Assembly: GCF_019331775.1 (NCBI RefSeq)
Contig: NZ_JAHBBD010000027.1
Coordinates: 1 to 32,272, forward strand
Direction: 5' to 3'
Source of the DNA: Bifidobacterium phasiani
GTDB taxonomy: Bacteria > Actinomycetota > Actinomycetes > Actinomycetales > Bifidobacteriaceae
DNA: 32,272 nucleotides
Position numbers and translations under genes: made by a program. Below are positions 6,684-14,697 of the stretch, one piece after another (position 1 is the stretch's first letter; each line of letters begins with the position of its first letter). The notes beneath the pieces are model-generated. The model was not told where the DNA came from. It was given only the letters and a program-made list of their open reading frames with translations, and made no database searches.

Positions 6684-7886
6684 TCACAGCGCAAGGCCGA
6701 CGACGACCGGCTCGGGCAGCAGCCGCACGCCGAACGCCGCCTGGACGCCGTCGCGCACGGTCCTCGCGAGCGCGGCCACGTCGTCCGCGCTTGCGCCGCC
6801 GCGGTTGGTCAGCGCCAGCGTGTGCAGCGTGGACAGGCCCGCCGCGGCGTCCGGCGCCGTCCGGAAGCCCTTGTGGAAGCCCGCGTGGTCGATCAGCCAC
6901 GCCGCGGAGGTCTTCACGCCAGGCGTGCCGTCCGGCAGGACCGCGTCGAATCGCGGCGCGTCCTGCGGCAGCCGGGCGGCCTCGTGATCGGTCAGGACCG
7001 GGTTCATGAAGAAGCTGCCGCAGCTGTGGCGGTCGCGATCGGGCCGGGTCGCGGCACGCTCGGCGTCGCCGTACTGCGCCCGCAGGGCGGCGCGCATCTG
7101 GTCGTCGCGCTTGGTGCCGGCCATCGCGGGGTTCAGGTACCGCGCCGCGTCCTCGAGCATGCCCTTGGCGGCGCGCACCCGCAGCACCGCGTCGCGGATC
7201 GCTCCGGTGGCCATGCGCTCGCCCACCCCGACGCCGAGCGCCTTGGCGAGCTGCCCGTAGCCGACCACGCCGGTCGGGCTGTGCCGCAACGCGAAGGTGA
7301 CCGACAGCACCACGTAGCGCGGGGTCGGGAAGAACCGGTCGGAGGGCACAGCCGGCGCCGCGTACATGCTGGTCTTCAGCGCCGAGGTGCGGTATCCGAA
7401 GGCCAGGTCGGCGGCGGACAGCTCGGCGGTCCGCTTCTCCAGACGGTCCCACACCTCCACGGACTCGACGCCGGACGCCACCTCCTGGCCGTAGGCGCCG
7501 ATGTTCTGCACCACCGAGGCGCCGACCGTGCCCGGGATGCCGGACAGGCCCTCCACGCCCTCCAGGCCGAGCCCGACGGTGAACGCGACGAAATCGTCCC
7601 AGTTGCAGCCGGCCTCCGCGTTGACGTGCACGGTGCGGTCCCCGCCCTCGACCGGCGCGGCCTCGTCGGGCACGGTGATCGCGCGCCGCGCGTCGCGCAC
7701 GACGACGCCGTCGAACGGGGCGTCCGACACCAGCATGTTGGAGCCGCCGCCGACGACGCACAGCGGCACGCCGCGGCCGTCGGCCTCCTCGACGGCCTCG
7801 ATGACGCCGACCCGGGAGGTGGGTTCGATGAACCGGGCGATGTGGCCGCCCACGCCGATGGTGGTGATATCCGCGAAACTCGTCAT
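6684..7886 (-). CDS. murB: UDP-N-acetylenolpyruvoylglucosamine reductase
   Basis: The product, about 400 aa, reduces UDP-GlcNAc-enolpyruvate to UDP-MurNAc with NADPH and FAD, the second committed step of peptidoglycan synthesis in the cytoplasm. Visible are the N-terminal TTIGVGGHIARF, the FAD-binding LCVVGGGSNMLVSD near residues 50-65, GIPGTVGASVVQNIGAYGQE near residues 120-140, and the catalytic region HSCGSFFMNP near residue 300, with WLIDHAGFHKGF after it. Two starts compete: 7895 (MASMTSF) and 7886 (MTSFADI). I prefer 7886 because TATCAT lies 7 bases before it and there is no Shine-Dalgarno sequence. Longer extensions run through the large inverted repeat at 7927-8053 and are rejected. 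Confidence 0.92.
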   Translation of the reverse strand: MTSFADITTIGVGGHIARFIEPTSRVGVIEAVEEADGRGVPLCVVGGGSNMLVSDAPFDGVVVRDARRAITVPDEAAPVEGGDRTVHVNAEAGCNWDDFVAFTVGLGLEGVEGLSGIPGTVGASVVQNIGAYGQEVASGVESVEVWDRLEKRTAELSAADLAFGYRTSALKTSMYAAPAVPSDRFFPTPRYVVLSVTFALRHSPTGVVGYGQLAKALGVGVGERMATGAIRDAVLRVRAAKGMLEDAARYLNPAMAGTKRDDQMRAALRAQYGDAERAATRPDRDRHSCGSFFMNPVLTDHEAARLPQDAPRFDAVLPDGTPGVKTSAAWLIDHAGFHKGFRTAPDAAAGLSTLHTLALTNRGGASADDVAALARTVRDGVQAAFGVRLLPEPVVVGLAL

Positions 7887-7893
7887 GCTTGCC

Positions 7894-7899
7894 ATGATA
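7894..7899 (-). promoter_or_regulatory. Candidate -10 of murB (leaderless)
   Basis: TATCAT on the minus strand matches the -10 consensus at five of six positions and ends 7 bases before the ATG at 7886. No -35 box was recognised 16-18 bp upstream. Confidence 0.45.
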
Positions 7900-7926
7900 A
7901 CGTGCGGGCGTCTTGGACGTCCGGCG

Positions 7927-8053
7927 TCCGGCGACACGCCGAAGGGGTCCGCAGGGTTCGGGGGATGGTCCGCGGGGAGGGGCGTCATGACGCCGAAGCC
8001 CGCGGACCATCCGGCGAAGTCCGCGGCCCCCTTCGGCGTGTCGCGGGCCGGAC
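7927..8053. repeat. Large imperfect inverted repeat between murB and rpmG
   Basis: The two ~62-base arms meet at a central GGCGTCATGACGCC (7981-7994). Matching blocks include GCGACACGCCGAAGGGG (left 7931-7947, reverse-complemented at about 8028-8044) and GGATGGTCCGCGG (left 7963-7975, right 8001-8013). The transcript of either strand would fold into one long hairpin. There is no T-run, and the nearest gene ends are not at its edges, so it is not a standard terminator. A MITE-like or bifidobacterial dispersed repeat is possible. Confidence 0.7.
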
Positions 8054-8141
8054 GAGGGATCAGGCCCGAACGGCCCTCTCCGACCGGCATGCATATGCGC
8101 CCGATCGACGTGCGCGCGCCCGGCCGCCCCTCCCGCCTCGA

Positions 8142-8174
8142 CAAAACAAAAAAACCCGACCGTTTCGGTCGGGT
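8142..8174 (-). terminator. Rho-independent terminator of rpmG
   Basis: A perfect 9-bp stem ACCCGACCG (8154-8162) pairs with 8166-8174 around a TTT loop. On the minus strand it is followed by a run of T residues (A-rich 8142-8154 on the plus strand), about 20 bases past the rpmG stop. Confidence 0.9.
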
Positions 8175-8191
8175 CCAATGAAAAGCTTGGT

Positions 8192-8362
8192 TCAGCGGGT
8201 CTCGCGGTGGACCGTCTGCTTGCGGCAGCGGGGGCAGAACTTCTTGAGCTCAAGACGATCCGGCGTGTTGCGACGGTTCTTGGTCGTGATGTAGTTGCGT
8301 TCCTTGCACTCAGTGCATGCCAGCGTGATGCCCGGACGGATGTCGGCGCTCTTGCTTGCCAT
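8192..8362 (-). CDS. rpmG: Ribosomal protein L33
   Basis: A 56-aa protein of the 50S subunit, near the E site. It begins [19 protein letters not shown] and ends [17 protein letters not shown]. The CTEC and CPRC pairs make this the zinc-binding (C+) L33 form. AGAGGTGA precedes the ATG by 5-6 bases. It lies 50 bases after tRNA-Met in the same direction and ends in a strong terminator, so it is probably the last gene of the tRNA-Tyr/Thr/Met transcript. Confidence 0.95.
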   Translation of the reverse strand: MASKSADIRPGITLACTECKERNYITTKNRRNTPDRLELKKFCPRCRKQTVHRETR

Positions 8363-8412
8363 TGTCATTCACCTCTGTGTTCGTTCCACTGCCGACCGGC
8401 TGTCGGCCCTTG

Positions 8413-8486
8413 TAGCGAGGAAGAGACTCGAACTCTTGACCTTACGATTATGAGTCGTACGCTCTAACCAGCTGAGCTACCCCGCC
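8413..8486 (-). tRNA. tRNA-Met (anticodon CAU)
   Basis: The minus strand reads GGCGGGGTAGCTCAGCTGG with anticodon loop CTCATAA and T arm GTTCGAGTC, 74 nt, closing with a 7-bp acceptor stem containing two G-U pairs. The regular acceptor pairing argues for elongator Met rather than initiator. CCA is not encoded. Confidence 0.92.
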
Positions 8487-8490
8487 AGAG

Positions 8491-8562
<72 letters not shown>

Positions 8563-8563
8563 G

Positions 8564-8645
8564 TGGCGGATAGTGGATTCGAACCACTGAAGCACGAAGC
8601 GCCTGATTTACAGTCAGGTCCCTTTGACCGCTTGGGAAATCCGCC
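8564..8645 (-). tRNA. tRNA-Tyr (anticodon GUA)
   Basis: The minus strand reads GGCGGATTTCCCAAGCGG with anticodon GTA inside ACTGTAAAT and a long variable arm, as expected of bacterial tRNA-Tyr, 82 nt. It is the first gene of the tRNA/rpmG unit. Confidence 0.93.
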
Positions 8646-8688
8646 GTGCCACCGCTTGGAGGCCTAGGCCTCAACCGGCAACTTGGCT

Positions 8689-8717
8689 ATCTTGCCACGG
8701 CTGCGGAAAAAGTGCAA
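8689..8717 (-). promoter_or_regulatory. Candidate promoter of the tRNA-Tyr/Thr/Met-rpmG unit
   Basis: On the minus strand TTGCAC (8717-8712) and CAAGAT (8694-8689) are spaced 17 bp, about 44 bases before the tRNA-Tyr 5' end. The -35 is good and the -10 weak but keeps the conserved A2 and T6. The rest of 8646-8897 shows only GC-rich sequence with no other feature. Confidence 0.45.
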
Positions 8718-8897
8718 ATCGAAGACACGCCGGGCGGGTCGCAAACGGCCGCGAACCCCCGCCATTGCTTGCGACACGCTGAGCGACGGGGTGGCGCGGA
8801 CACTCCGCCCGCCCACGCGCCGGGAGCCGGCCGCGGACCACGCCGGAGCATCCGCCGGCCCGGCCCGCCGCCCCGCGCGCCGGGCCGGGCGCCCGGG

Positions 8898-9974
8898 TCA
8901 CATGCCGCGGGCCTTGAGCTCGGCGCAGGCCTCAATCACCAGGTCGCAGGCCTCCGGCTCGCCGATCGACACGCGGATGCCCTCGCCGGAGAACACGCGG
9001 GCCGACAGCCCCTTGTCCTCGAACACGCGCGCCGCCTCGTCGGTGCGCTCGCCCAGCGGCAGCCAGAAGTAGTTCGCGTACGGCTTGGGGAACTCCCAGC
9101 CCTGCGCCGTCAGCGCCTCCGCCACGCGGTCGCGTTCGGCGACGATCGCGCGGACGCGCTCGTCGAGCTCGTCCTGGGCGTCGAGCGAGGCGATCGCCGC
9201 GGTCTGGGCGATCTCGGTCACGCCGAACGGCAGCGCGACCTTGCCCAGCCCCTCGACCACGTCGGCCGGCGCGATCGCGTAGCCGATGCGCAGGCCGGCC
9301 AGGCCGTACGCCTTCGAGAACGTGTGGGCGACCACGACGTTCGGGTACTCGCGGTACAGGTCCATCGCCACGCTGGTGGCCGGGTCGGTGTTGAACTGGA
9401 AGTACGCCTCGTCGAACAGCACCAGCACGTCGGAGGGCACCGCCTCCATGATGCGGCGCGCGTCGGCGTCCGAGATCGAGGTGGCGGTCGGGTTGTTCGG
9501 GTTGTTGACGATGACCAGGCGGGTGCGCTCGTTCACGGCGGCGATCAGGCCGTCCACGTCGTGGCCGCCGTCCGGCAGGTTCGGCACCTGCACGCTGGTG
9601 GCGCCGGCCCCCGCGACGATCAGCGGGTACGCCTCGAAGCTGCGCCACGGGTAGACGATCTCGTCGCCGGGGCCCGCGACGAGGTTCACCAGCATCGTGA
9701 TGACCTCGGTCGAGCCGCAGCCGAGCATCACGTTGGCCGGCTCGACGCCGTAGCGCTCGGCGAGGCGCTCGACCACGGCCCAGCCGCGCATGTCGGGGTA
9801 GCGGTTCATGCGGCCCGCCTTGCCCGCGACCGCCTCGACCACGCTGGGCAGCGGGTCGAAGGCGTTCTCGTTGCTGGAGATCTTGTAGGTCCGCACGCCC
9901 TCCTTGGCGGGCGCGGGCTTGCCCTGCTTGTATCCGGGGATGGTGTCGATGATTGCGCGATGTTTGTACGTCAT
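8898..9974 (-). CDS. hisC: Histidinol-phosphate / aromatic aminotransferase family
   Basis: A 358-aa PLP-dependent class II aminotransferase. Visible are ISSNENAFDP near residue 32, GCGSTEVI near residue 85, VNNPNNPTAT near residue 155, VLFDEAYFQF near residue 185 and the PLP-lysine motif HTFSKAYGLAGLRIGYA near residues 215-232. HisC converts imidazole acetol phosphate and glutamate to histidinol phosphate; close actinobacterial relatives (Pat) act on phenylpyruvate. The gene stands alone, not in a his operon, which leaves the aromatic (pat) role open. The -10-like TAGGAT lies exactly 6 bases before the ATG, so the transcript may be leaderless. Confidence 0.85.
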   Translation of the reverse strand: MTYKHRAIIDTIPGYKQGKPAPAKEGVRTYKISSNENAFDPLPSVVEAVAGKAGRMNRYPDMRGWAVVERLAERYGVEPANVMLGCGSTEVITMLVNLVAGPGDEIVYPWRSFEAYPLIVAGAGATSVQVPNLPDGGHDVDGLIAAVNERTRLVIVNNPNNPTATSISDADARRIMEAVPSDVLVLFDEAYFQFNTDPATSVAMDLYREYPNVVVAHTFSKAYGLAGLRIGYAIAPADVVEGLGKVALPFGVTEIAQTAAIASLDAQDELDERVRAIVAERDRVAEALTAQGWEFPKPYANYFWLPLGERTDEAARVFEDKGLSARVFSGEGIRVSIGEPEACDLVIEACAELKARGM

Positions 9975-9980
9975 GGCTCC

Positions 9981-9986
9981 ATCCTA
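9981..9986 (-). promoter_or_regulatory. Candidate -10 of leaderless hisC
   Basis: TAGGAT on the minus strand is followed by 6 bases (GGAGCC) and then the hisC ATG. This is the same hexamer and spacing as at dinB. GGAG in the spacer could alternatively act as a very close ribosome binding site. Confidence 0.45.
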
Positions 9987-10051
9987 TGCCGGCGCGGGGT
10001 GCGGGCACGCCCCGGTCTCGCCATGCAGCCGGCGCGCGGCCGCCGGCGCGG

Positions 10052-13000
10052 CTACCGGCGCCGCAGCGAGGCCGGGGCGATGCGCCGGCGCCATCCGGCG
10101 AGCCGCGGGTGCGCCGACCGGGCGTCGGCGGCCGACTCGATGGCGTCGACGGCCGCCGAGCAGGCCTCTGCCGCGCCGGCCGCATCGGACGGTCCGGTCG
10201 CGGCGGAGGGCTCGGCCATGCCGGGCCCTCCGGACGGGCCGGCACCTTCGGATCCGACGGGGACGCCGGCACGACGCACGGGATCGATCCTGCCGGCCGC
10301 GCCCACCACGGCGGTCCCGCCGAGCGTCCCGGCCATGCCGGTCCCGCCGGACGGGTCGGCCATGCCGGTTGCGACGCACGGACCGGTCATGTCGGCCCCG
10401 CCGGACTGGTCGGCGCCGCCGAACGCCGCCGCGGCGGCGCGCTCGGCGATGCCGACGATCGTTCCGGCAGCCGCGGCGTCGGGCACCGAATCGGCGATGC
10501 GGCGCGCGACGTCGCGGTCGGTGTCGTCGGCGGACCACCGCAGCCCGCAGTCCCACGCGGTGTCCGTCACCTCGCGCCAGGCCAGCGTCCACGCCCGCCG
10601 GGCCGCCGCTCCCCCGCCGCGGCCAGCGGCGATCCGCCCCAGCCGCAGCCGGCGGCGCCGACGACGGACAAGTCCCGGGACGGCCGCGAGCAGCGTGCAC
10701 GCCGCCAGCGCCGGCACGGCCCACACCATCGCCGGCGGGCGCACCCCGCCCTGCCCGTCGGCGGCCGGCGACGCCGATGCCGTGGCGTCCGAGCCGTCGG
10801 TCTCGCCGGCGTCGGTTCCGAGCGCATCGGCGTCGGAGCCGCCCGTGGTCTCGGCGTCGGCATCCGGGTCGGCGGGAGACGGGTCGACGAGGCCGAGAGG
10901 CTGCGTCTCGCCGGCCGTATCGGCGTCGGAGGCGGCCGGCTCGTCGGGCGATGCGGGCGTCACGTCGAAGGGCACCCAGCCCACGCCGTCGATGTACGCC
11001 TCGGTCCAGGAGTGCAGCTGGCCCGCCGCCACCGCATAGGAGCCGTCGCCCTGCTCGGGGTCGCCGGAGCCGGGCGCGTAGCCGAGCACCATGCGCGTGG
11101 GCACGCCGAGCGCGCGGCCGAGCACGGCGAGCGCGGCCGCGTAGTGCGAGCAGTAGCCCGCGCGCGCGTCGAGGAAGTCGGCGACCGTCTCGAGGTTGTC
11201 GCGCCCGTCGCCGTCGGGGGCGTCGAGCGTGTACGTGAACCCGTTGGCCGGATCGGTGAAGTAGTCGACCAGCCAGCGCATCGCCGCGACCTGCCGGTCG
11301 TAGCCGTCGGCCGCATCCGCCACGGCGGCCCCGGCCCGGTCCGCGAGCGAGCGGATCGAGGCGGGCAGCTCGTCGGGCAGCGTCGTGTAGCGCTCGTGGA
11401 CGGCGGCCTCGGACGCGGCCAGCATCCGCAGCGCCTGGGTGCGGGCGTCCGACCCGTCGAACGCCGGGTAGGCGCCCGACGTGCCGCCCGCGTAGGTGAC
11501 GAGGTTGCGGGTCGAGGGATCCTGCAGATACAGCATGTAGGAGATGTACGAGAGCGACGCCGAGGCGGCGGAGGCGGCGTCGAGGGTCTGGATACTCAAC
11601 ACCGCGGTGCCGCTGCCGTCCGGCGCGGGCACGACGATCGAGTCGCGCCCGGCGAGCGTGACGGCCGGGTCGTCGCTCCACAGCGCGATCGCCGCCTGGT
11701 CCTCGCCGCGGAAGGCGACGACGAAGCTCTCGTCGCCGCCGAGGTGGACGCGGTCGCAGAAGTCCGGGTCGAGCACGAGGTCGCGTTCGGTTTCGAGCGG
11801 GTCGAGCGACCCGATCGTCGTGCCGTCGGCGCCGAGCACGGCGCCGTCGTCGCGCAGCTCGACCGGCATGACGATCCAGCCGTCCTCGGCGGTCGCGATC
11901 CCCGCGTCGACCAGCGCCCGGCGGCTTTCGCGCCGCAGCCGCCAGTCCTCCGCGTCCGGCTCGCCGTCGGCCGTCAGCGCCTCGCCCCAGGCGTGGATCG
12001 ACTCGACCTGCGCGAAGCCGTCCGGCGAGACGATCGGATCGAGGTAGGTGCCGTACGCGCTGTAGTCGACGCCCTGCGCGGCGGAGCCCTCGCGGTTGTA
12101 GACCGTGCCGTCGGAGTAGGTGGACCAGCCGCCCGCGCCGTTGACGTACCGGGTGATCCCGGGCACGGGCAGGAACCGCGAGTTCAGCGACCGGATCGTC
12201 ACCGACGCGCGCCGCGTGAGCGAGTCCAGCGGCGCGTACCCCCGGCCGCGCACGATGCTGGACACGGTGCTGCCGCCGAGGCTCCACCAGGAGTAGTCCT
12301 GCGCCGCCTCGTAGCCGCCGTAGCCGGCGTACTCGCCGGTCAGCGCCAGGTAGGCCTGGACCGGCGAGAACGCGCCCCGCCAGCGCTCCTCGCCGCTCAT
12401 CATGTTGCTGGAGTCGCGGCCGAGCTGGATGACCGAACCGTAGAACGCGCCGTCGCGCGCCAGCGCGTCGTCGAAGCGCCAGGTGTCGCCGTCGAAGGAG
12501 CCGAGCGTCGTCATGCGCATGTAGAGGCGGCGGTCGGCCGTGTAGGTGAACGCGATGGCCGACGACCCCTCGTCCAGCGAGCGCTTGAGGTCGATCATCG
12601 GGTTGATCGTGGTCGAGGAGAACAGGCCGCCCGACGAGCCGAACGACAGCGGCACGGCGTACGCCAGGTTCAGCGACGCCGGGGTCGCGGCCAGCGTGAG
12701 CGCGACGGTGAGCGCGGCCGAGACCGCCCCGGCGGCCGGCAGGGCGCGCCACGGGCCGCGCGCCCAGAGCAGCGCCGCGAACGCGAGCGCCGCCAGCGCG
12801 ATCTGCCACCAGGCGGCGCCGTGGCCGACCAGCCCGTAGTCGGCGCCGAGCGCGACGACCGCCGGCAGGGCCATGCCGGGGGCGCTGGAGCGCCAGAACA
12901 GCAGGCAGCGGACGATGACGGCGACCAGCGCGCACAGCACGATGAGGAACACGTCGCCGGCCGGGTCGACGTCGAGCGGCGGCAGCTGCGCGCGCAGCCC

Positions 13001-14695
13001 CTCGAACCCGGAACCCAGCACGGCCGCGAGGACGCGCCACGCGGGCGCGCCGGAGGATGGCACGGCGACGGCGGCGACGGGGACGTCCGCGGGGTCGGCG
13101 GCGGCCCATCCCTCCAGCAGCGCCGCCACGGCCCCGCGGTCGAACAGCCACACGCCCGTCATGGCATGGATGCGCGCCGCCACGACGGCCGCGGCGGCGA
13201 ACGCGACCGCCAGCGCCGTCGCGAGGACGCGGCAGGCGCCGCGCAGCGCGGTCCGCCATCGGATCGAGGATTCGACGGCGATCACGGCGAACACGGCGGC
13301 GGCGAACCATGGCCACCATCCGGTCGGGGCGGCGATGTCGGCGAAGGCGTCGAGCGTCAGCAGGAACAGCGCGAGCAGGGCCGCCGCCGCGACGGCCTGC
13401 GCGATTCGGCGGTGCCGCGCATGCGGCTCGTCGTCCGTCGCCTCCTCGTCGGCGCGCCCGGCGACGGGCCGTGCGGCGGCCGCGACGGGCGCCTTGGACT
13501 CGCCGGTGATGGTCGGGCCGTCCGGCAGACGCAGCGCGATGCGCTCGTAGGCCTGCGGCTCCCCGGGCTGTGCGGCGGGCACCCGCACGACGTTCAGGCG
13601 CGAATCGGGCACGCGGGCGCGCAGCGCGCCGGCCAGCGCGCCCTGCGGCCGGTCGGTGAGCAGGGTCACGGCGGCCCCGCCCCGGGCGGCCAGGCCGGCG
13701 ATCGCCTCGGCGCGGCGCGCGACGTCGTCGCCGGCCCCGGACGCGGGCGCGAGCGCGGCCAGCAGCCGCAGCGCATGCGGCCGGTCCTCGGCGAGGGTCC
13801 GTCCGTCGGTGAGGGCGATGCGGCCCCCGCGCCCCTCCGACCGCCATGCGGCCGCCTCCTCGGGCAGCATCGCCATGGCCTCGCGCACCGCGGCGTCCAC
13901 GGCGTCCGGGTCGGCGCCCGCCGTGTCGATGGCGATGACGGCGGCGGATTCGGAGTCCAGGCCGGTCTCCCGCGTCATCAGCGTGCCGAGGTGGGCGCTG
14001 TGCCGCCATGCGATGAGCCGGGGAGGGTCGCCGGGCGCGTAGTCGCGCACGCCGCCCGTGTGTTCGTCCTGCGCCGGGCCGCGCCGCCGCACGCTCGCGC
14101 GGGCGCGGCTTCCGACGGCGGCGGGGTCCGGCAGCAGCACGTAGTCGTCGCCGCGGGGCAGCGGACGGCGGACGGCGAACAGGCCGAACGGGTCGTCCCA
14201 GCGCGCCACGGTGCGCAGCCGCCGGTACCATCCGCGCCGGGCCGAGGGCCCGCCCACGAACCGGCGCACGCACGCGCCGTCCATGTCCAGCCGCACGTGG
14301 CGGTCGCTCACGCAGACCCGGTGCGGCAGCAGCAGGCGCCTCCGGCCGCGCGCCCGCACGGTCACCTCGCGCTCGCCGGGCCGGCCGGTGGCGAACGCGT
14401 CGGCATCGTCCACGCCGTCCACGTCGTCGGCTCGGATCAGCGCGTACTGCGCGACGGCGAGCGCCAGCCCCCAGACCCAGGCGATCGTGGCGGCGAGCGC
14501 CGCGCCGACCAGCGCGCGGTCGTCCATCAGCAGCGCGGCGTACCACAGCGCGCCGGCGAGCGCCGCCAGCAGCAGCCCGGAGGGCGTGGGGCGGATCAGG
14601 CCGTGCCAGCGCCAGCGCGGGCGGTCCAGGAACGCGCGGATGCGTCCGGGGCGCCGGCCGCGCCCCGCCGCGCCGCGTGTCCCGTCGCCGGACAT
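10052..14695 (-). CDS. DUF58-transglutaminase (TgpA-like) fusion membrane protein
   Basis: A 1547-aa single frame joins two proteins usually encoded by adjacent genes. The N-terminal part (to about residue 420) has two membrane helices (about 25-75) and then a DUF58 domain with VRDYAPGDPPRLIAWRHSA near residues 217-235. After a polar linker (ADEEATDDEP) come about six to seven membrane helices, then an extracytoplasmic region with a transglutaminase-like fold. Its triad is Cys in GYCSHYA (about 1181), His in LHSWTEAY (about 1230) and Asp in FDVTPA (about 1243). One more membrane helix (about 1320) and a cytoplasmic tail rich in Gly/Ala/Met repeats follow. It starts 2 bases after the moxR stop, with GGGAG before the ATG, so it is coupled to moxR. 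MoxR/DUF58/TgpA sets are linked to envelope protein maturation; the substrate is unknown. No internal stop supports two separate proteins. Confidence 0.85.
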   Translation of the reverse strand: MSGDGTRGAAGRGRRPGRIRAFLDRPRWRWHGLIRPTPSGLLLAALAGALWYAALLMDDRALVGAALAATIAWVWGLALAVAQYALIRADDVDGVDDADAFATGRPGEREVTVRARGRRRLLLPHRVCVSDRHVRLDMDGACVRRFVGGPSARRGWYRRLRTVARWDDPFGLFAVRRPLPRGDDYVLLPDPAAVGSRARASVRRRGPAQDEHTGGVRDYAPGDPPRLIAWRHSAHLGTLMTRETGLDSESAAVIAIDTAGADPDAVDAAVREAMAMLPEEAAAWRSEGRGGRIALTDGRTLAEDRPHALRLLAALAPASGAGDDVARRAEAIAGLAARGGAAVTLLTDRPQGALAGALRARVPDSRLNVVRVPAAQPGEPQAYERIALRLPDGPTITGESKAPVAAAARPVAGRADEEATDDEPHARHRRIAQAVAAAALLALFLLTLDAFADIAAPTGWWPWFAAAVFAVIAVESSIRWRTALRGACRVLATALAVAFAAAAVVAARIHAMTGVWLFDRGAVAALLEGWAAADPADVPVAAVAVPSSGAPAWRVLAAVLGSGFEGLRAQLPPLDVDPAGDVFLIVLCALVAVIVRCLLFWRSSAPGMALPAVVALGADYGLVGHGAAWWQIALAALAFAALLWARGPWRALPAAGAVSAALTVALTLAATPASLNLAYAVPLSFGSSGGLFSSTTINPMIDLKRSLDEGSSAIAFTYTADRRLYMRMTTLGSFDGDTWRFDDALARDGAFYGSVIQLGRDSSNMMSGEERWRGAFSPVQAYLALTGEYAGYGGYEAAQDYSWWSLGGSTVSSIVRGRGYAPLDSLTRRASVTIRSLNSRFLPVPGITRYVNGAGGWSTYSDGTVYNREGSAAQGVDYSAYGTYLDPIVSPDGFAQVESIHAWGEALTADGEPDAEDWRLRRESRRALVDAGIATAEDGWIVMPVELRDDGAVLGADGTTIGSLDPLETERDLVLDPDFCDRVHLGGDESFVVAFRGEDQAAIALWSDDPAVTLAGRDSIVVPAPDGSGTAVLSIQTLDAASAASASLSYISYMLYLQDPSTRNLVTYAGGTSGAYPAFDGSDARTQALRMLAASEAAVHERYTTLPDELPASIRSLADRAGAAVADAADGYDRQVAAMRWLVDYFTDPANGFTYTLDAPDGDGRDNLETVADFLDARAGYCSHYAAALAVLGRALGVPTRMVLGYAPGSGDPEQGDGSYAVAAGQLHSWTEAYIDGVGWVPFDVTPASPDEPAASDADTAGETQPLGLVDPSPADPDADAETTGGSDADALGTDAGETDGSDATASASPAADGQGGVRPPAMVWAVPALAACTLLAAVPGLVRRRRRRLRLGRIAAGRGGGAAARRAWTLAWREVTDTAWDCGLRWSADDTDRDVARRIADSVPDAAAAGTIVGIAERAAAAAFGGADQSGGADMTGPCVATGMADPSGGTGMAGTLGGTAVVGAAGRIDPVRRAGVPVGSEGAGPSGGPGMAEPSAATGPSDAAGAAEACSAAVDAIESAADARSAHPRLAGWRRRIAPASLRRR
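10333..10413 (-). repeat. 27-bp tandem repeat inside the DUF58-transglutaminase gene
   Basis: Three contiguous 27-bp units start at 10333, 10360 and 10387, each beginning CCATGCCGG or TCATGTCGG on the plus strand; a fourth, separated copy is at 10216-10242. The unit keeps the frame and encodes 9-residue blocks such as ADPSGGTGM and TGPCVATGM in the C-terminal tail. Confidence 0.65.
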
Positions 14696-14697
14696 GC

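Noticed and set aside
7887..8144. N-terminal extension of murB to 8144.
   Set aside because: It would run through the large inverted repeat, lacks a ribosome binding site and adds sequence absent from MurB; the -10-like box near 7894 explains a shorter start.
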